64,000 nt of DNA from Puccinia triticina (GCF_026914185.1 NC_070571.1:2976001-3040000), one strand, 5' to 3'; shown: positions 10,170 to 21,550, numbered from the stretch's first letter. The notes: generated from the letters alone by a model not told the origin. A program made the numbers and translations.

Positions 10170-13100
10170 AGGATAACGGTACCAATCGCTAAAGTAGGAC
10201 AAGGACAAGGATGGAATCAATTGAAAAATTTAGGACACAACCCCACACAATCGGCGCAAACAACAGCTTACATGACTCAGCACCCGAATCAGTCACGCTT
10301 CTCGAACGACACCGACTCCATCAAAATTTGATCTAAAATATCAAAGAAGCTGGGATGGGTTAAGAACATGTGCCTGCGTCTCAGAAAAAAACCGGAAAAG
10401 GAGAAAAACATACCTCAGATCACAATTCAACCTCCGACTTTGGACGAAGATTTACAAATCAATAGTTTACTAGTCACCGGACTAGGGGCCTCAGCGCAGC
10501 AAGATCTCTGTAAAAATTGGAAAGAAGATAACTTGTGGTGTATGACTAAATACAAACCGGTTGCCAAGAAAGTTCGACCTATCAACCAAGCTATGCCACA
10601 GTCAATTAATCCACCTCTTCAACGACCTACCTTATCACGAGATCCTTATAAAACACCTCTAATACCGAATCCACCGGAGTTTCAACCTACAGCAAAAATA
10701 ACCAAAGAACGTCTGAAAGTCATCAATATTGGACCTGAAGGTTGGCTCTGGCCAGAGGAAATAAAATTATTTAAACATCTTATTACTATCCGACAAAATG
10801 CTTTAGCATTCTGCCCGGCAGAACGTGGACTGTTGAAACACTCCTATGGCTTACCCTATGTCATACCAGTGGTAGAACATACTCCATGGCAGAAGAAACC
10901 AATACCTATTCCGGCAGCAATTAAGGAAGAATACACGGAATTAGTATGCAAACGAATTAGGACCGGACTTTACGAACCCTCAACCTCAAGCTATTCAAGT
11001 CCAGTATTTTGTGTTGCCAAACACAACGGGAAACTCAGAATCGTACACGATCTACAAGAAATGAACAAAGTAACGATTAAAGATGCTGGCTTACCTCCTG
11101 CGACGGAAGAATTCATTGAATCCTTCGCTGGAAGAGCTTGCTATGGGCTCAGTGATATCATGGGAGGATACAATGAACAGGAATTAGCGGACGAATCAAG
11201 GCCTCTCACAACTTTTGACACTCCATTGGGACGATTTCAACTCACTCGATTACCTCAAGGCGCAACGAATTCAGTGGCGGTGTACCAGGCCCAGATGATG
11301 TGGATTCTGCAAGACGAGATTCCAGAACATGTGGGGGTATTCATTGACGACGGAGGCATCAAAGGACCAAGATCAACCTGCGGCGGACAAACTCTGGAGG
11401 AAAATCCTGGGATTCAAAAATTTATCTGGGAATACGCTCAAACACTCAAACGCATATTGTTTAGAGTAGAAGAAGCAGGACTCACAGTTTCTGGGAAGAA
11501 GTTTTCTTGTTGTGTCCCAGCTCTGGATATTGTTGGACACGTGGTCTCGCAGATTGGACGACAAGTTTCTACACAAAAGAAAAACAAGATATTAACCTGG
11601 CCTACCCCTTTGAATGTCACGGAACTTCGCGGATTTCTTGGAATAATCACCTACGTACAAATATTTATTGAAAACCTGTCAGAAAAGGCAGCACCTTTAC
11701 GACAGCTCACCAGGAAGGACGCCGAATGGATTTGGACGGATAAATGCAATCAAGCGTTCAAGCAGCTCAAGGAAATAATCGGCAAAGACATTGTACTCAA
11801 AAGCATTGATTACTCGGCGGACGCAGGGTTGATTAAACTGGCGGTTGACTTGAGCTTCATAGCGGCAGGCGCGGTGTTGATGCAACAAGAACTCAAGACT
11901 GGATTAGATCGACCTATACTGTACGAATCAATAGTATTTTCACCAGTGGAATCACGATACTCTCAACCTAAGTTGGAGTTGTGCGGAGTAGCTAGGGTTT
12001 TAAAGAAGTTGCAGATCTACCTCTGGGGCCAACAATTTGAACTCCAAGTGGACGCCAAGTCATTAATTCAAATGATAAACTCCCCATCGTTGCCCAACGC
12101 ACCTATGACTCAATGGGTGTCTTTTATTCAGCTATTTTCTTACGACATAGTTCATAAACCTGGGAAAACTTTCACACTACCGGATGGGCTTTCAAGGCGC
12201 CCTATTTCTAGCGACGACGAGGAATTCTACGAGGACCAGGATGACTTTGACAAGGAGGAACCTCTGATCAAACCATGTTACACTTTCAGAATTTGCACTC
12301 AATCAACAGTTCTAGAGCTCAAGGAATGGGAGTCTTCAGGATATTGGAGAAAACTTCGACACTACCTGGAAACCTTGGAACCACCGGATGGAATGGACAA
12401 AGTGGATTTTGCAAAATTACGACGGAACTCAGCTAAATTCTTCAGTAGCAATGGACGACTTATGAGAAAACACTCACCCTCTCCACAAATAGTAATCTCC
12501 AAGGACACCTATCAAGAAAAATCACTCCGGCAGGTTCACGAAGAACTGGGACACTGTGGAATAGAAGAAACTTATCAGTGATTGGTAACTCGGTTTTGGT
12601 GGCCCAGCCTGAAGAAGAAGGTCAAGAACTGGGTTCAAAGCTGTGAAGCTTGTCAAAAGCGGGATCCAACGGTACCTAGAGAAATTCAAAATCCAACTGG
12701 GGATAGCTACATCTTTGGACGAGTGGCTCTGGACGCCTGCCACATCAAAGCTGGACAATACAAATATCTTATCGTGGCACGGGACGACTTATCTGGATGG
12801 GATGAGGCCGCCCCTCTGGTGAAACTCACTGCAAGTAATGTAGCCAAGTTTCTTTTGGAAAACTGGGTCTACAGGTATGGTTCAATCAAGACAGTCACAG
12901 TGGATAACGGTGCAGAATTTAAAGAAGACTTCATTGAAGCTGTGAAAAGTATTGGAGCAACGCTGAAACCTACAACACCTTACTACCCGGAGGCAAATGG
13001 AATGATTGAACGTGGACATCGACCCATCAAGGATGCTCTGGTCAAAATGTGTGGCGAATCTGGCGGGAAATGGCGAGAGTACCTTCCACTAGTTTTATTT

Positions 13101-13685
13101 TCAGACAGAATCTCAACAAAACGGACCACCGGACGAACTCCCTACGAACTTGTATTTGGACAACTGCCGGTTTTGCCAGTGGACTTGGAAATGGACACCT
13201 ATTTAGGAATAGATTGGTTAGCAATCAAAACTACGGAACAACTTTTGGAAGCTCGGGCGATGCAACTCAAACGACGGGAAGAAATTCTGGAAGAAGCTCA
13301 CACCAAGATGATGAAAGCCAGAGAAGCTTCTGTCCGGTATTGGGATAGGAAAATGGCGGCACGATTACAACAACCTTTGGATTCTGGCGAACTAGTTCTC
13401 ATCTACAATAAAAGTTTGGAAGATCAGTGGGGAAAATTATTTTCAAACCGCTGGAATGGTCCCTTTAGGATCAAGAAACAACTACCTAAAGGATCTTACT
13501 CACTAGAAGAGTTGGATGGAACAGAGCTCCACAGAAATTATGCGGCATCTCACATCAAGCGATTTTACCCTTGTGGGCGGCCTTTGGATCAAGTTATTAA
13601 TGATGAACAAGATCCTGAGCTCAACAGTCAAGATGAAGAAAGTTTACATTCTTCTGATGAAGAGGATTTGGATGCTTCTGATTAA
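10170..13685 (+). pseudogene. Gypsy-1 reverse transcriptase-RNase H-integrase, interrupted by TGA
   Basis: This continues the gag-protease frame. TGA codons lie at 10329-10331 and 12579-12581, and the longest open block is 10368-12581. Reverse transcriptase carries LPQGATNS and the catalytic FIDD (VGVFIDDGG) near 11330-11355. RNase H shows LAVDLSFIAAGAVL, ESRYSQPKLELCGV and a terminal LPDGLSRRP. Integrase follows: the HHCC zinc finger (HEELGHCG...CEACQK) is itself split by the TGA at 12579, then the DDE core VALDACHIK, TVDNGAEFK and YYPEANGMIERG. The C-terminal part ends in an acidic tail at 13685, and no chromodomain is evident. All the catalytic residues I can identify are present, so loss of function would come only from the nonsense codons. 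Confidence 0.9.
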
Positions 13686-14401
13686 GCATGATCTCCTGGG
13701 CATGAGACTAAACTGTTCAACCTCAAATACTAACCTTATGAAACAGCTAATAAAACCTTTCTTTCACTTTCTTTTCTATCAATTTTCTTCTCTTAGAAAT
13801 CCTTACCAAGTCAAATTATTGCTATATCTGGAAAAACCATAAAAAATCAAAAATCATTATAAACTCATCAAAAACATCAAAGACTCACTTCAAAAATCAA
13901 CATAAAAATACCCTACTCAGAATCTTAAATCTTAGTAGTTTCAATCTTATAAGTTGGGGGAGGTGCTCTCACTTCTCTCATCCTTGAATCTTTTTCCCTT
14001 ATTTTCTCTCATCTATGTTATTCTCCCAGTTCTCTCTTTGGCTCTCTCTGCTTCTCTCTCTCAAAGGATCTCAACTCGCACATATAGGTTGGGGACAACC
14101 ATTTTTAAGTTGGGGGAGGGGTTTGGAGTAGATTACTAGGACTTAAAATGTTCACTAGAGCAGGAGGGCCAACAAAAGAAGCTACATAAATAATTTTTTA
14201 GGTTTTAGACTCGTATCTCCAATTTTTTTTTTTGATTTTTTTTGTTATCTATCGATTTTTTTCTGTTTTATACTTTTCTTACCCCTATGAGATGTCCATC
14301 ACCGAAGGAGGTGGCATCTGAAGACGGAACGAGGTCGAAACGGCAAACGAAGTCATCAGCTTAAGGACCACGAAAGCCAAAGAAAAAAAAGAAACACGTA
14401 C
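13686..14401 (+). other. Gypsy-1 spacer after pol with two polypurine-tract copies
   Basis: This is AT-rich DNA with no ORF of interest. It holds two copies of the element's polypurine-tract motif, AAGTTGGGGGAGG at 13951 and at 14107, identical in core to the one abutting the 3' LTR at 16630. Long T and CT-rich runs follow near 13970-14080 and 14220-14280. Confidence 0.7.
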
Positions 14402-15342
14402 TTAGAATGGAACACGACACATGGCAGCGCGGTAACAACGAGAGGCGAATCGGAAGAGTTGGACACGGCCGTCTCTCTCCAAAGCATTGGCCGCCAGGTA
14501 TCGAGTGAAGTGACCGACCATGGCGGAGGCGAGCTCTTGATAGAAGACAGTGTAAGCTTGCGGGGCGAATCGGTATTGATCGTATTGGCCGAAGTCGGGG
14601 CGGCGGTCGAGTAAAGCCTCAACTTGATGAGGGGCAAGGCGATGGTAGTCGTCCACGTCATAGAACCCGAATGGAATCGGGGAGGGTACCCGAGTTTGGG
14701 TACGAACTTGAGGCTCCACCCAACTGTTGTCATCAGAAGTCCCCGACCCAATGGGCTCATCGGGAACCCAATTCACATACAGGTGATCAGGATCAACCCG
14801 GGGGGTGCTAGCTCTAGCGGCTGGAGGAGGAGTGAAATTCGGGTTGATCATGGCTCGATTGGAGATTAAAAACTATGTAGCATGATTAGTTTCAAACTTT
14901 TAACGAAAGGGTTCATAAAAGAAGGAAACAAAAGGGAACTTACGGGACCGGTACGGGCGCGAGTGCTGCCAGTTGCACGACCACAACCACGACCACGACC
15001 ATTTCCACGACCACGACCACGACCACGACCACGAACGCGCCCAGAGGCACGAGCTTGGGCACGACCACCTCGTCGAGAGCGGAGAGGAGGCGCACAATAT
15101 ATGGTGTCCTCCGCGCTGCGGATGGCGGCTCGAACTTCAGAAGTTGGGGGAGAAAGGCTTCTCCCGAAGATCTCGCGCTCAAGCTGACGGATAGAGCGGC
15201 CCACAGGGGCAGGAACAGGCTGAGCAATGGCCTCGTCAAGGTCCATGCCTGGAGCGGAGCTTGGAGGGGCAATAGGCGAAGCATTGGTGTTGATGGGAGC
15301 GGAGGAATCAGAACTAATGGAGATGGCAGTCGGGTCTTCCAT
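14402..15342 (-). CDS. Antisense spliced gene inside Gypsy-1 (289 aa, unknown function)
   Basis: The two-exon reading on the minus strand is 15342-14944 and 14872-14402. The 70-bp intron has a GTAAGT donor and a TAG acceptor, and the frame is preserved. Exon 1 encodes an acidic, Ser/Pro/Ala-rich start (MEDPTAISISSD), an RQLEREIFGRSLSPP helix and a striking Arg-Gly-rich tract (RGRGRGRGRGNGRGRG). Exon 2 has a more globular composition (DHLYVNWVPDEP, FGFYDVDDYHRLAPHQVEALL). I recognise no domain. Further plausible minus-strand exons lie upstream (15781-15405, and 16090-15865 with a GTAAGT donor), so the true start may be near 16290 and the protein longer. It is transcribed against the retrotransposon, in the position where some elements carry env-like or antisense ORFs. 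An RNA-binding role is only suggested by the RG tract. Confidence 0.6.
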
Positions 15343-16629
15343 AATCTACTCGGATAGAAATGAAAGAAAAGAGAAGGAAGTTTAGTAATTAGGTCTCGAC
15401 TACACTAAGGAAACGACCCACAGGAGGTATAACGATGTGGGCAGAAAGACTTCGGAGGCGGGATACACAAGATGGGATAACAAATGGATACGGTGTTGGA
15501 GGACAAGGGGGCCAAGACATATGAAAACGGCTGGGGAGAAGTGGCGATTCGCGGCTGGATTGGGTACTTATACCTGTATTCAAAATCTGGGAAGAACGTT
15601 CCAGAAAAGAGACCCACCCCAAGGCCTCATTGCTGGCCAATAGCAGGCCACGGTTCGAAGGCCACCACCGGGAAGAGAAGGGAATAGAGCGGGAGTCGAG
15701 AGGCTTCAGTTCTGACCAATAACTGAGCACGGTTGGGGGGCTGAAGCCTTCACGGTACCAGGAGGAAGGCCCACGCATCACGAAATGACCTAAAAAAGAT
15801 CACGAAGAACAATTAGAAGTCAGCTGGTCAGCAAAGTGAGATTAAAGAAAAGAAAGAACTTACTCGGACAACTGGCTACCCACTGGACAATCCGATCAAA
15901 CCTGTCAGAAGATTGGAAGACAAATACGAAATCGATATTGAGCGGCGAGGATGTAACTGGCCGGGCATATGTATATGTATACTCGGGCCGGTCGGATGAA
16001 ACTACGAAGACCAGAACGGACAAGCGCAGACGGCGCGGCGCGCAGGCGAAGCGGCCGCAGTTTAGGACATACAAAAAACTCACCTTTTTGGGCAAGCAAC
16101 GAGTCCCTGGCGGGGGGGCTCTGCCCTCGGACGACACTCGAACGAGTCGCAGCCGCGGCTGTGACACTTACACCCCCTGCGACTCTAGGACAACACCCGA
16201 GCGCATTGACGCGCGCCCCGACGAACATACCTTTCCAAGCGGGGCACCAATCACCACGCACCACCCAAAAAGAATACACTCTCACTAGAAAAACACATAA
16301 AATACAAACTCAAAAAAAAAAAAAAAAAAAAAACCACCTAATATCCTACATAATTAAATACATGTCATCAAAACAACCTATAAATCTATTAACAAAAAAA
16401 AAAAAAAAAAAACAGTCAAAAATAAAACACTAAATAAAACAAACAAAACAAATACAAATACAAATAATCAACATATTTTTTCTTTCATATTTTTTTTTCT
16501 CTTCATCTATCAACTCATCAAAACCTACAAACTCAAACACGGACATCAACAAATTTCAACAGAACTCGACATCAAAATAAAAACAAACACAAGTAAACCT
16601 CACAATGAAATTGTCTGGGGACAGACAAT
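15343..16629 (-). other. Probable upstream exons and leader of the antisense gene; A-rich run to the PPT
   Basis: Minus-strand blocks with coding-like composition lie at about 15781-15389 (SWYREGFSPPTVLSYW) and 16090-15865 (ending in a consensus GTAAGT donor). Their joining is unresolved because two frames compete near 15600. From about 16285 to 16620 the plus strand is strongly A-rich, with two long A runs near 16314 and 16394. This could be the antisense gene's promoter side. Confidence 0.45.
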
Positions 16630-16643
16630 AAGTTGGGGGAGGA
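16630..16643 (+). other. Gypsy-1 polypurine tract
   Basis: AAGTTGGGGGAGGA lies directly before the TGTGG start of the 3' LTR. This is the normal plus-strand priming site of an LTR element. The same core occurs at 13951, 14107 and 15141. Confidence 0.85.
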
Positions 16644-17751
16644 TGTGGTATGCTTTACGGTATCCCATATGCCAAAATCAAAATTTTCTGCTTTTCTTTC
16701 TTATTTCTATTAGTTTCACTCTTAATCTCCCTTTTCCTCTTAAAAATTACTTAATACTCCTCAAGATTCAGCTTCTTGGGACAAATTTACCCCTAGTCTT
16801 GCTTTACAGAACACTCATAATGGTACTCATTCAGAAGTTACATACTCTTACACACTCACAACACCCCTTACAACCTCAAACAGTTACACAATCCACATTT
16901 ACAACACTTAGTTACACACACGGTTACATAGATAGCTACATACATACTTACACACAGCTGCATCATCACTTACACACATACAGTGTACACATGCAGGTAC
17001 ACATGCGGGTACACATGCAGGCACACATGCAGGTGCTAGCTGCATGTAATAGCTGCATGTAATAGCTGCATGCAATAGCTGCATGCGCTAGTGGATTTTT
17101 GTTGCATAACAACAGCAGGTGACCTGGTTACAGCATGACTACACTAACATCCAGTCCTGACCAATCACACCTCCTGATTCAGCCTGCAGGTCATAACCCA
17201 TAATCACCTGTACAGTCCTGACCAATCACATTCACCCATTCAACATATGTACTAGCCAAAAACCCTCATGTACCTAGCTAAAATCTCTCATGTGGAGCTC
17301 CTCTGGAGCTAAAATCCCTCACCATTGTCTATAAAAGGAGGCTCTCCTCCCCTGTTGTAACTTTCCCCCAGCAGACTACTAGCAGACTACTAGCAGACTA
17401 CCTGCACTCAGTTTCCCCTACAACAAAGTACACAACTGCTCACTCCACAATATATCAGTCACCCTATATTTTGGTTTTACATACATTACAAAACACTTAC
17501 ATACAAAATAACAACTCTACACAACACTCACATTACATAACACAAACCTCTGAGGGGTCCTCTTTGACCAACTATCACCTGGTTGAAGTCCAGACTCCTC
17601 ACTCATAACACATTTTAGCAACTTCATCGCACCCACTTTATAACAACAGTTATCTTTTGATAACACTCCACTATCACTACATTAAACCTGCCAATCTGAG
17701 ATTGGTGGGCTTGTTTTAGTGTCTAGTGAACCAGGAAAGGCAGAGGTTTCC
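16644..17751 (+). repeat. Gypsy-1 3' LTR
   Basis: It is the same as 6161-7308 except for single copies of the 40-bp duplication and about four substitutions. One of those is a TG in place of CG ('gatttttgttg' against 'gattttcgttg'), as CpG deamination would leave. The TATA box is at 17330-17338. The right boundary is placed where similarity ends. Confidence 0.92.
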
Positions 17752-18127
17752 AGCCACATCCTCATCTGAGAAAAAACCACATCCAACAGCACAACACCTC
17801 CACACATCCTTTCCACCTCCCAAATAAATGCAAGCTGATTTGCTGAATGGATGAAAATTGGCTACAATTGAACTAGCTACCAAATGTGTAGCATCAATCA
17901 TGCTCAACCTAGTACAGATATATTTCAAACAACAAAAACAGCTGCAGACAACGTGAAAATTTCATAAGGATTGCCAAGTGATACTCGTTTGGCAGTACCT
18001 GGCACCTGCAGGCGAGTTTTCTGGGTCTGGGTGTTGGAATTTGGCGAAAAAAAACACCAGGTACCTGGGCACCTGTGGTCAACACCTGCCACTCTAGGTG
18101 GATATATGTGCCGCATCATCCCTCTCA
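17752..18127. other. No gene recognised
   Basis: This is flanking DNA to the right of Gypsy-1. The words 'aggtgccagg/cctggcacc' style repeats near 17995-18075 ('acctggcacctgcagg', 'ccaggtacctgggcacctg') are locally palindromic, but no coding feature is visible. Confidence 0.4.
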
Positions 18128-18400
18128 ACAACCAGTCAATGATGGTCATTGAGAGGATTCATTGCTCTTGATGATGGGTGCAGACCAGTCATCAAGAGGA
18201 CCCAAACCTCTCAATGAACAGTCTTTCCCTTCATCAAAAGGGTAGGGTACAAATTCTGGTCATCAAGGGGTTTGAGCCATCTTGATGACCAGTATGAACC
18301 TGTCATCAAGAGGGATGTTTCCTCCTGATGACCGGCATCAACTGGTAGTTGAGGGGATCAATTACTTGCAATGGCTGGTTTGTAACAGTCATTAGGGGGT
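18128..18400. repeat. Dyad array A (degenerate; word TGATGACC / GGTCATCA)
   Basis: It consists of alternating copies of 'cctcttgatgacc' and its complement 'ggtcatcaagagg' with variants, spaced so that neighbouring words can pair into hairpins. The word is the same as in array E at 56740-57385, and A looks like an older, diverged member of that family. No ORF is present. Confidence 0.7.
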
Positions 18401-18658
18401 TTCAAATTTGGCCAGATGCAACTTGCATGCCCTTTTGCAAGTTGGTGTTTGAGTTCATTCTTGAACACTGAGTTGCAAAAGTGCATGCAAGCCACACTGT
18501 ACTACACCCCCTAAGCCTTCTTGAATGTTTTTTTTTAAATTTGGTTTTCAATAAAGGCCTTGGACACCAGCTTGCAAAGTGCATGCAAGTTGTGCATGGC
18601 CAACTTTGAATCCCCCTAATATGCAACATGGGAGATGACACAACTGATAATCATACTT

Positions 18659-18686
18659 GCAGCGTCAAAGCCGCCTTGGCCTCTAG
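18659..18686 (+). mobile_element. Helitron-like 3' terminus 1
   Basis: A short GC hairpin (GCGtcAAAGCCGC, imperfect stem) is followed by CTTGGCCT and then CTAG, with a T after it. Hairpin plus CTRR and insertion before T is the canonical Helitron 3' end. Near-identical ends occur at 42463-42490 and 58970-58997. The element body and 5' end were not delimited. Confidence 0.6.
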
Positions 18687-19840
18687 TGTATATTCAAATG
18701 TTTCAGAATCTTTTGCCCACATTGTGGAAGAATAAGGCTTTGGAAAATTAGGAAATTTCTCAAAGTGCTGCCTCCCAAAAAGTCTAGATTTTCACAGGGA
18801 AATCAGCTTTTTGATTACTTCTGGGAGAACCGCAGATCCCTAGCTTAATAAGTCCCGGGGGTTCTCCGCAGGAGAGGCTTACACCTACAGCCATTCCGAA
18901 AAAGCTTGGCTTTGTTGGAAGGAATTTCCACCCAAACTTTGTATTGGATTTGCCAATAATCACTGGCAAGGTTGGACATATGTATATTCATGCCCACCTC
19001 ATTCTTATATGCAGGGTGCATATACAGCAGCCAGATGCCCTCAATCATCTTGTTCCTTTCATATTTTCCTAATTCTGAGTTCAGAATTGAGCGATTTGGC
19101 TGATTCTACCCTGAATGACATTCTGATCCTGTTTGAAAGGTTGGATGGTGCTGGTCCCAGCAGCCGGCGTGTTTTTTTTTTCACTACCGAACGGCTTGAT
19201 TGGTGGTATTCTGCAAGCAACTGCGCTTGCAGGTCAGGATATCATTTGTCCAACCTTGATGTTGGATGCACATACATTGGCAAATCCAGAAGGAATTTCG
19301 CTGGAAATTCCTTCCAAAGAAGCCAAGCTTTTTTGGAATGGCTGTAATGTCTGAAGTCTGGCAGGGAAAGGAAGGATATTCAACCCCAAAATCACAATAT
19401 GTACAATTAAACTGAATAGACAGTTTCATTGGCAGTGCTGATGTGCACCCTCACCCAAAACCTTGAGCAAAAAGCTCCAAAACTGATTGAAGGAATCCCT
19501 TCTGAAGTTCAAAGGAATCCTGAAGGTATCACATTGCTCTGAAGATCCATTTTTGGATTTTCTGATAATATGCACAATTAAATTTCCTATCTGCAACAAA
19601 ATGCAACACTACATGTGTAGGATCTGCAGGTTTGCAGATCCAGGATACACCATGAGCATGATGTTTGTGCATCCATAGTTTACATTTCTTCATGTTTTTC
19701 TATTTTTAAGTCATTAGTACAGTGCAAATGGTTTGGATTGAGGAGATGAGACTGATGTCAAATGAAAGCTGAGGTCCAGAAGTATCTTTTGGCTCTGGGG
19801 CAGGTCCACAGGACCTGAGGGGGAGGCTGGCTGAGGCTTA
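18687..19840. other. No gene recognised; dispersed repeat fragments
   Basis: The stretch contains related segments in opposite orientation, for example 'ggaatttccacccaaac' near 18925 and 'ggaatttcgctggaaattcc' near 19292, both next to 'agccaagctttttggaatgg' style sequence. This suggests a degraded TIR element between about 18780 and 19345. No transposase is recognisable. Confidence 0.4.
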
Positions 19841-21418
19841 GGCCCCGTTTGGCCGTGCAATGTGATGTGATAAATTGGGCAATTTATAATGGGGGTTGCC
19901 CGGGGTATAACAGCCAGTTATTCCGTGTTTGTGGCAGCCAGTAATATCATAAAAGACAACATGACCGGGCATGACAGAAAATTTATCATCCCTGCCATTT
20001 TGGAAATACAGGTCTGGACCTGTATTTCTGGGGTGATAAATCCACTTGTTGTCCCCAAGTCCAAGTTGTGGATTTTTACTCATCTCATCTCGCACTTGAT
20101 AACTCGCACACATTATGGCTTGACCCAAATCAACCCAAAATCCTTGTCCAACTCCGAAATGCACCACCAAGCCTTGGAACCCGTTGAAATCTCCAAGGAT
20201 TTCATTGACTCCAGCTCAGCAAGAATCTTGTCCAACTCAGGCCACTAGCACTCAGAACTCAGAACCAATGGATTCTCAAATGGCTTCTCAACAATCAGGC
20301 CCAAATGCTTCTCAAGAGGCTCCAATTACAACCCAAACCCAGGTCCAAGCAAAGTCTGATTGGCTCATATTACAAACAACAAAACAATCAATACAAACAA
20401 CAAAATGATCAATCAGATCAAAAATGCAACACCTAGTTTGCTTTTTTTTGTGCTAGTTGCTAATCATCTTGTACCAATCTCGTCAAAAATTCTGAAACAA
20501 TATGGCTGCTTTTGAGCAACATCTTATTGGCTCAAATTACAATCAGGAAAAGATTACAGCGCCTAGTTATCATGTCCTGCTGCTCCTAGTTCTCTTGTGA
20601 TTCTGCTGTTTTTCACTACTCATCTCGTCAAACATTGATCAAACGTATGATTGTTTTTTTTCTACTCATAGTAATACCAGTAAAATCAAGAGAAAAGCAT
20701 GAACAAGAAATAAAAGCACATTTAAACAAAGAAAAGGATGAACCAAAACAAGAGCACATTTCAACGACCGCGTTGATGAAGATAAGTGCAGTACTGCTCC
20801 CACATTTGCTCGGCCAATGAGTCCCTCCAGATCTTGTGTGCAGCACGTTCTTGAGCTCGGCTAACAGAGGGTTCACCTTCTTCATCATTGGGGATCTCAT
20901 CTTCCTCTGGCGAAGTGATCTGGTGGGTAGTTTGGAATGATGCCGCGCCAAACGGTGCAGTAATAAATGGACTCTGGAGAAAAATTTGTGTGGCTGCGCC
21001 AAACGCACATGTTATAAGTGATGTGTTGGTTTTATTGTTTCTATGACAACTCAAACCCGGCTACATGTGTTATGTAAACTAAGAGCATCCTTACCGGTGA
21101 CTAGTTTAGCTCAAAATTAGCTAGTTTAGCCACCAATCTCAACCACACCGGGTGTAGCTAAGCCCAAGCTAAATTAGTGAGAAGCTTGAATTTCAGCTAA
21201 CCGTCACTACATTTAGTGACAGTTAGCTCGAAGCTAACTGCCATTTCCCGCGCCCACCACTCAGCTCCACCCCGCGCAAGCCGAACCGATACGGCTGAAT
21301 CGCTGTCGCTAACTTAGTTTGCAACAGCTGCGAGTCAAAACTCGCGCCAACATAGCTCGACCGGTAAGGATGCTCTAACACACAATTTATCATATCAATT
21401 GCGCGGCCAAACGGGGCC
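19841..21418. mobile_element. PIF/Harbinger-type element, internally decayed (1578 bp)
   Basis: The terminal inverted repeats GGCCCCGTTTGGCCGTGCAAT and (complement) GGCCCCGTTTGGCCGCGCAAT are flanked on both sides by TTA (19838-19840, 21419-21421), the Harbinger target duplication. On the minus strand at 21054-20761 a reading frame ends in a helical segment (HKIWRDSLAEQMWEQY) typical of transposase C-termini. The rest of the transposase is missing. A second MITE is nested inside at 21083-21375. Confidence 0.85.
21083..21375. mobile_element. Nested Harbinger-type MITE (293 bp) with TAA duplication
   Basis: The TIR GAGCATCCTTACCGG has its exact complement at the right end. TAA lies on both sides (21080-21082, 21376-21378). 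The first six TIR bases (GAGCAT) and overall pattern match the TIR GAGCATCTCCACCGC of the autonomous-type element at 43513-56609, so that family or a close relative is the likely source of transposase. It carries several 'tagct' words and no ORF. Confidence 0.85.
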
Positions 21419-21477
21419 TTAATATTTTCCCTCCAGCCATTTGTGATTTCTTTCCCAGCCAAAAGTTCAACATTATG

Positions 21478-21550
21478 CACAAGTCCCTCCCTGCGGGAGG
21501 GGCCGCTTTGCGGCCAGCCACAGCGAGCCTCCCACCAGGGGGGACTTGTG
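21478..21550. repeat. Foldback mini-element P1 (CACAAGTCCC ends)
   Basis: The 73-bp palindrome-like unit opens CACAAGTCCCTCC and closes GGGGGGACTTGTG. An inner hairpin GGCCGC-ttt-GCGGCC lies at about 21499-21513. Related units sit at 57470-57536, 57967-58012 and 58385-58430. Confidence 0.65.

Larger units (their letters stand above)
6161..17751 (+). mobile_element. Gypsy-1: Ty3/Gypsy LTR retrotransposon with extra antisense gene
   Basis: The 5' LTR is 6161-7308 and the 3' LTR is 16644-17751. They align with about four substitutions and one 40-bp tandem duplication present only in the 5' copy. The interior encodes gag, protease, RT, RNase H and integrase in one frame from 7938 to 13685. It then carries about 3 kb of extra sequence with an antisense spliced gene (14402-15342) before the polypurine tract at 16630-16643. 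I found no 5-bp target duplication, and the exact LTR 3' ends are uncertain by several bases because the copies diverge after 'aggtttcc'. The near-identical LTRs imply a young insertion, although the polyprotein is interrupted. Confidence 0.93.

Noticed and set aside
7938..13685. UGA recoding or read-through as the design of Gypsy-1
   Set aside because: A single UGA between gag and pol could be programmed, but one of the four lies in gag and another inside the integrase zinc finger, and unrelated elements in the window have the same TGA-for-Arg changes. Decay is simpler.
14882..15357. Plus-strand ORFs with RPRPRPRP and HDHDHDH tracts
   Set aside because: They are complements of the Arg-Gly-coding repeat of the antisense gene. 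The minus-strand reading is the one with spliced continuity.
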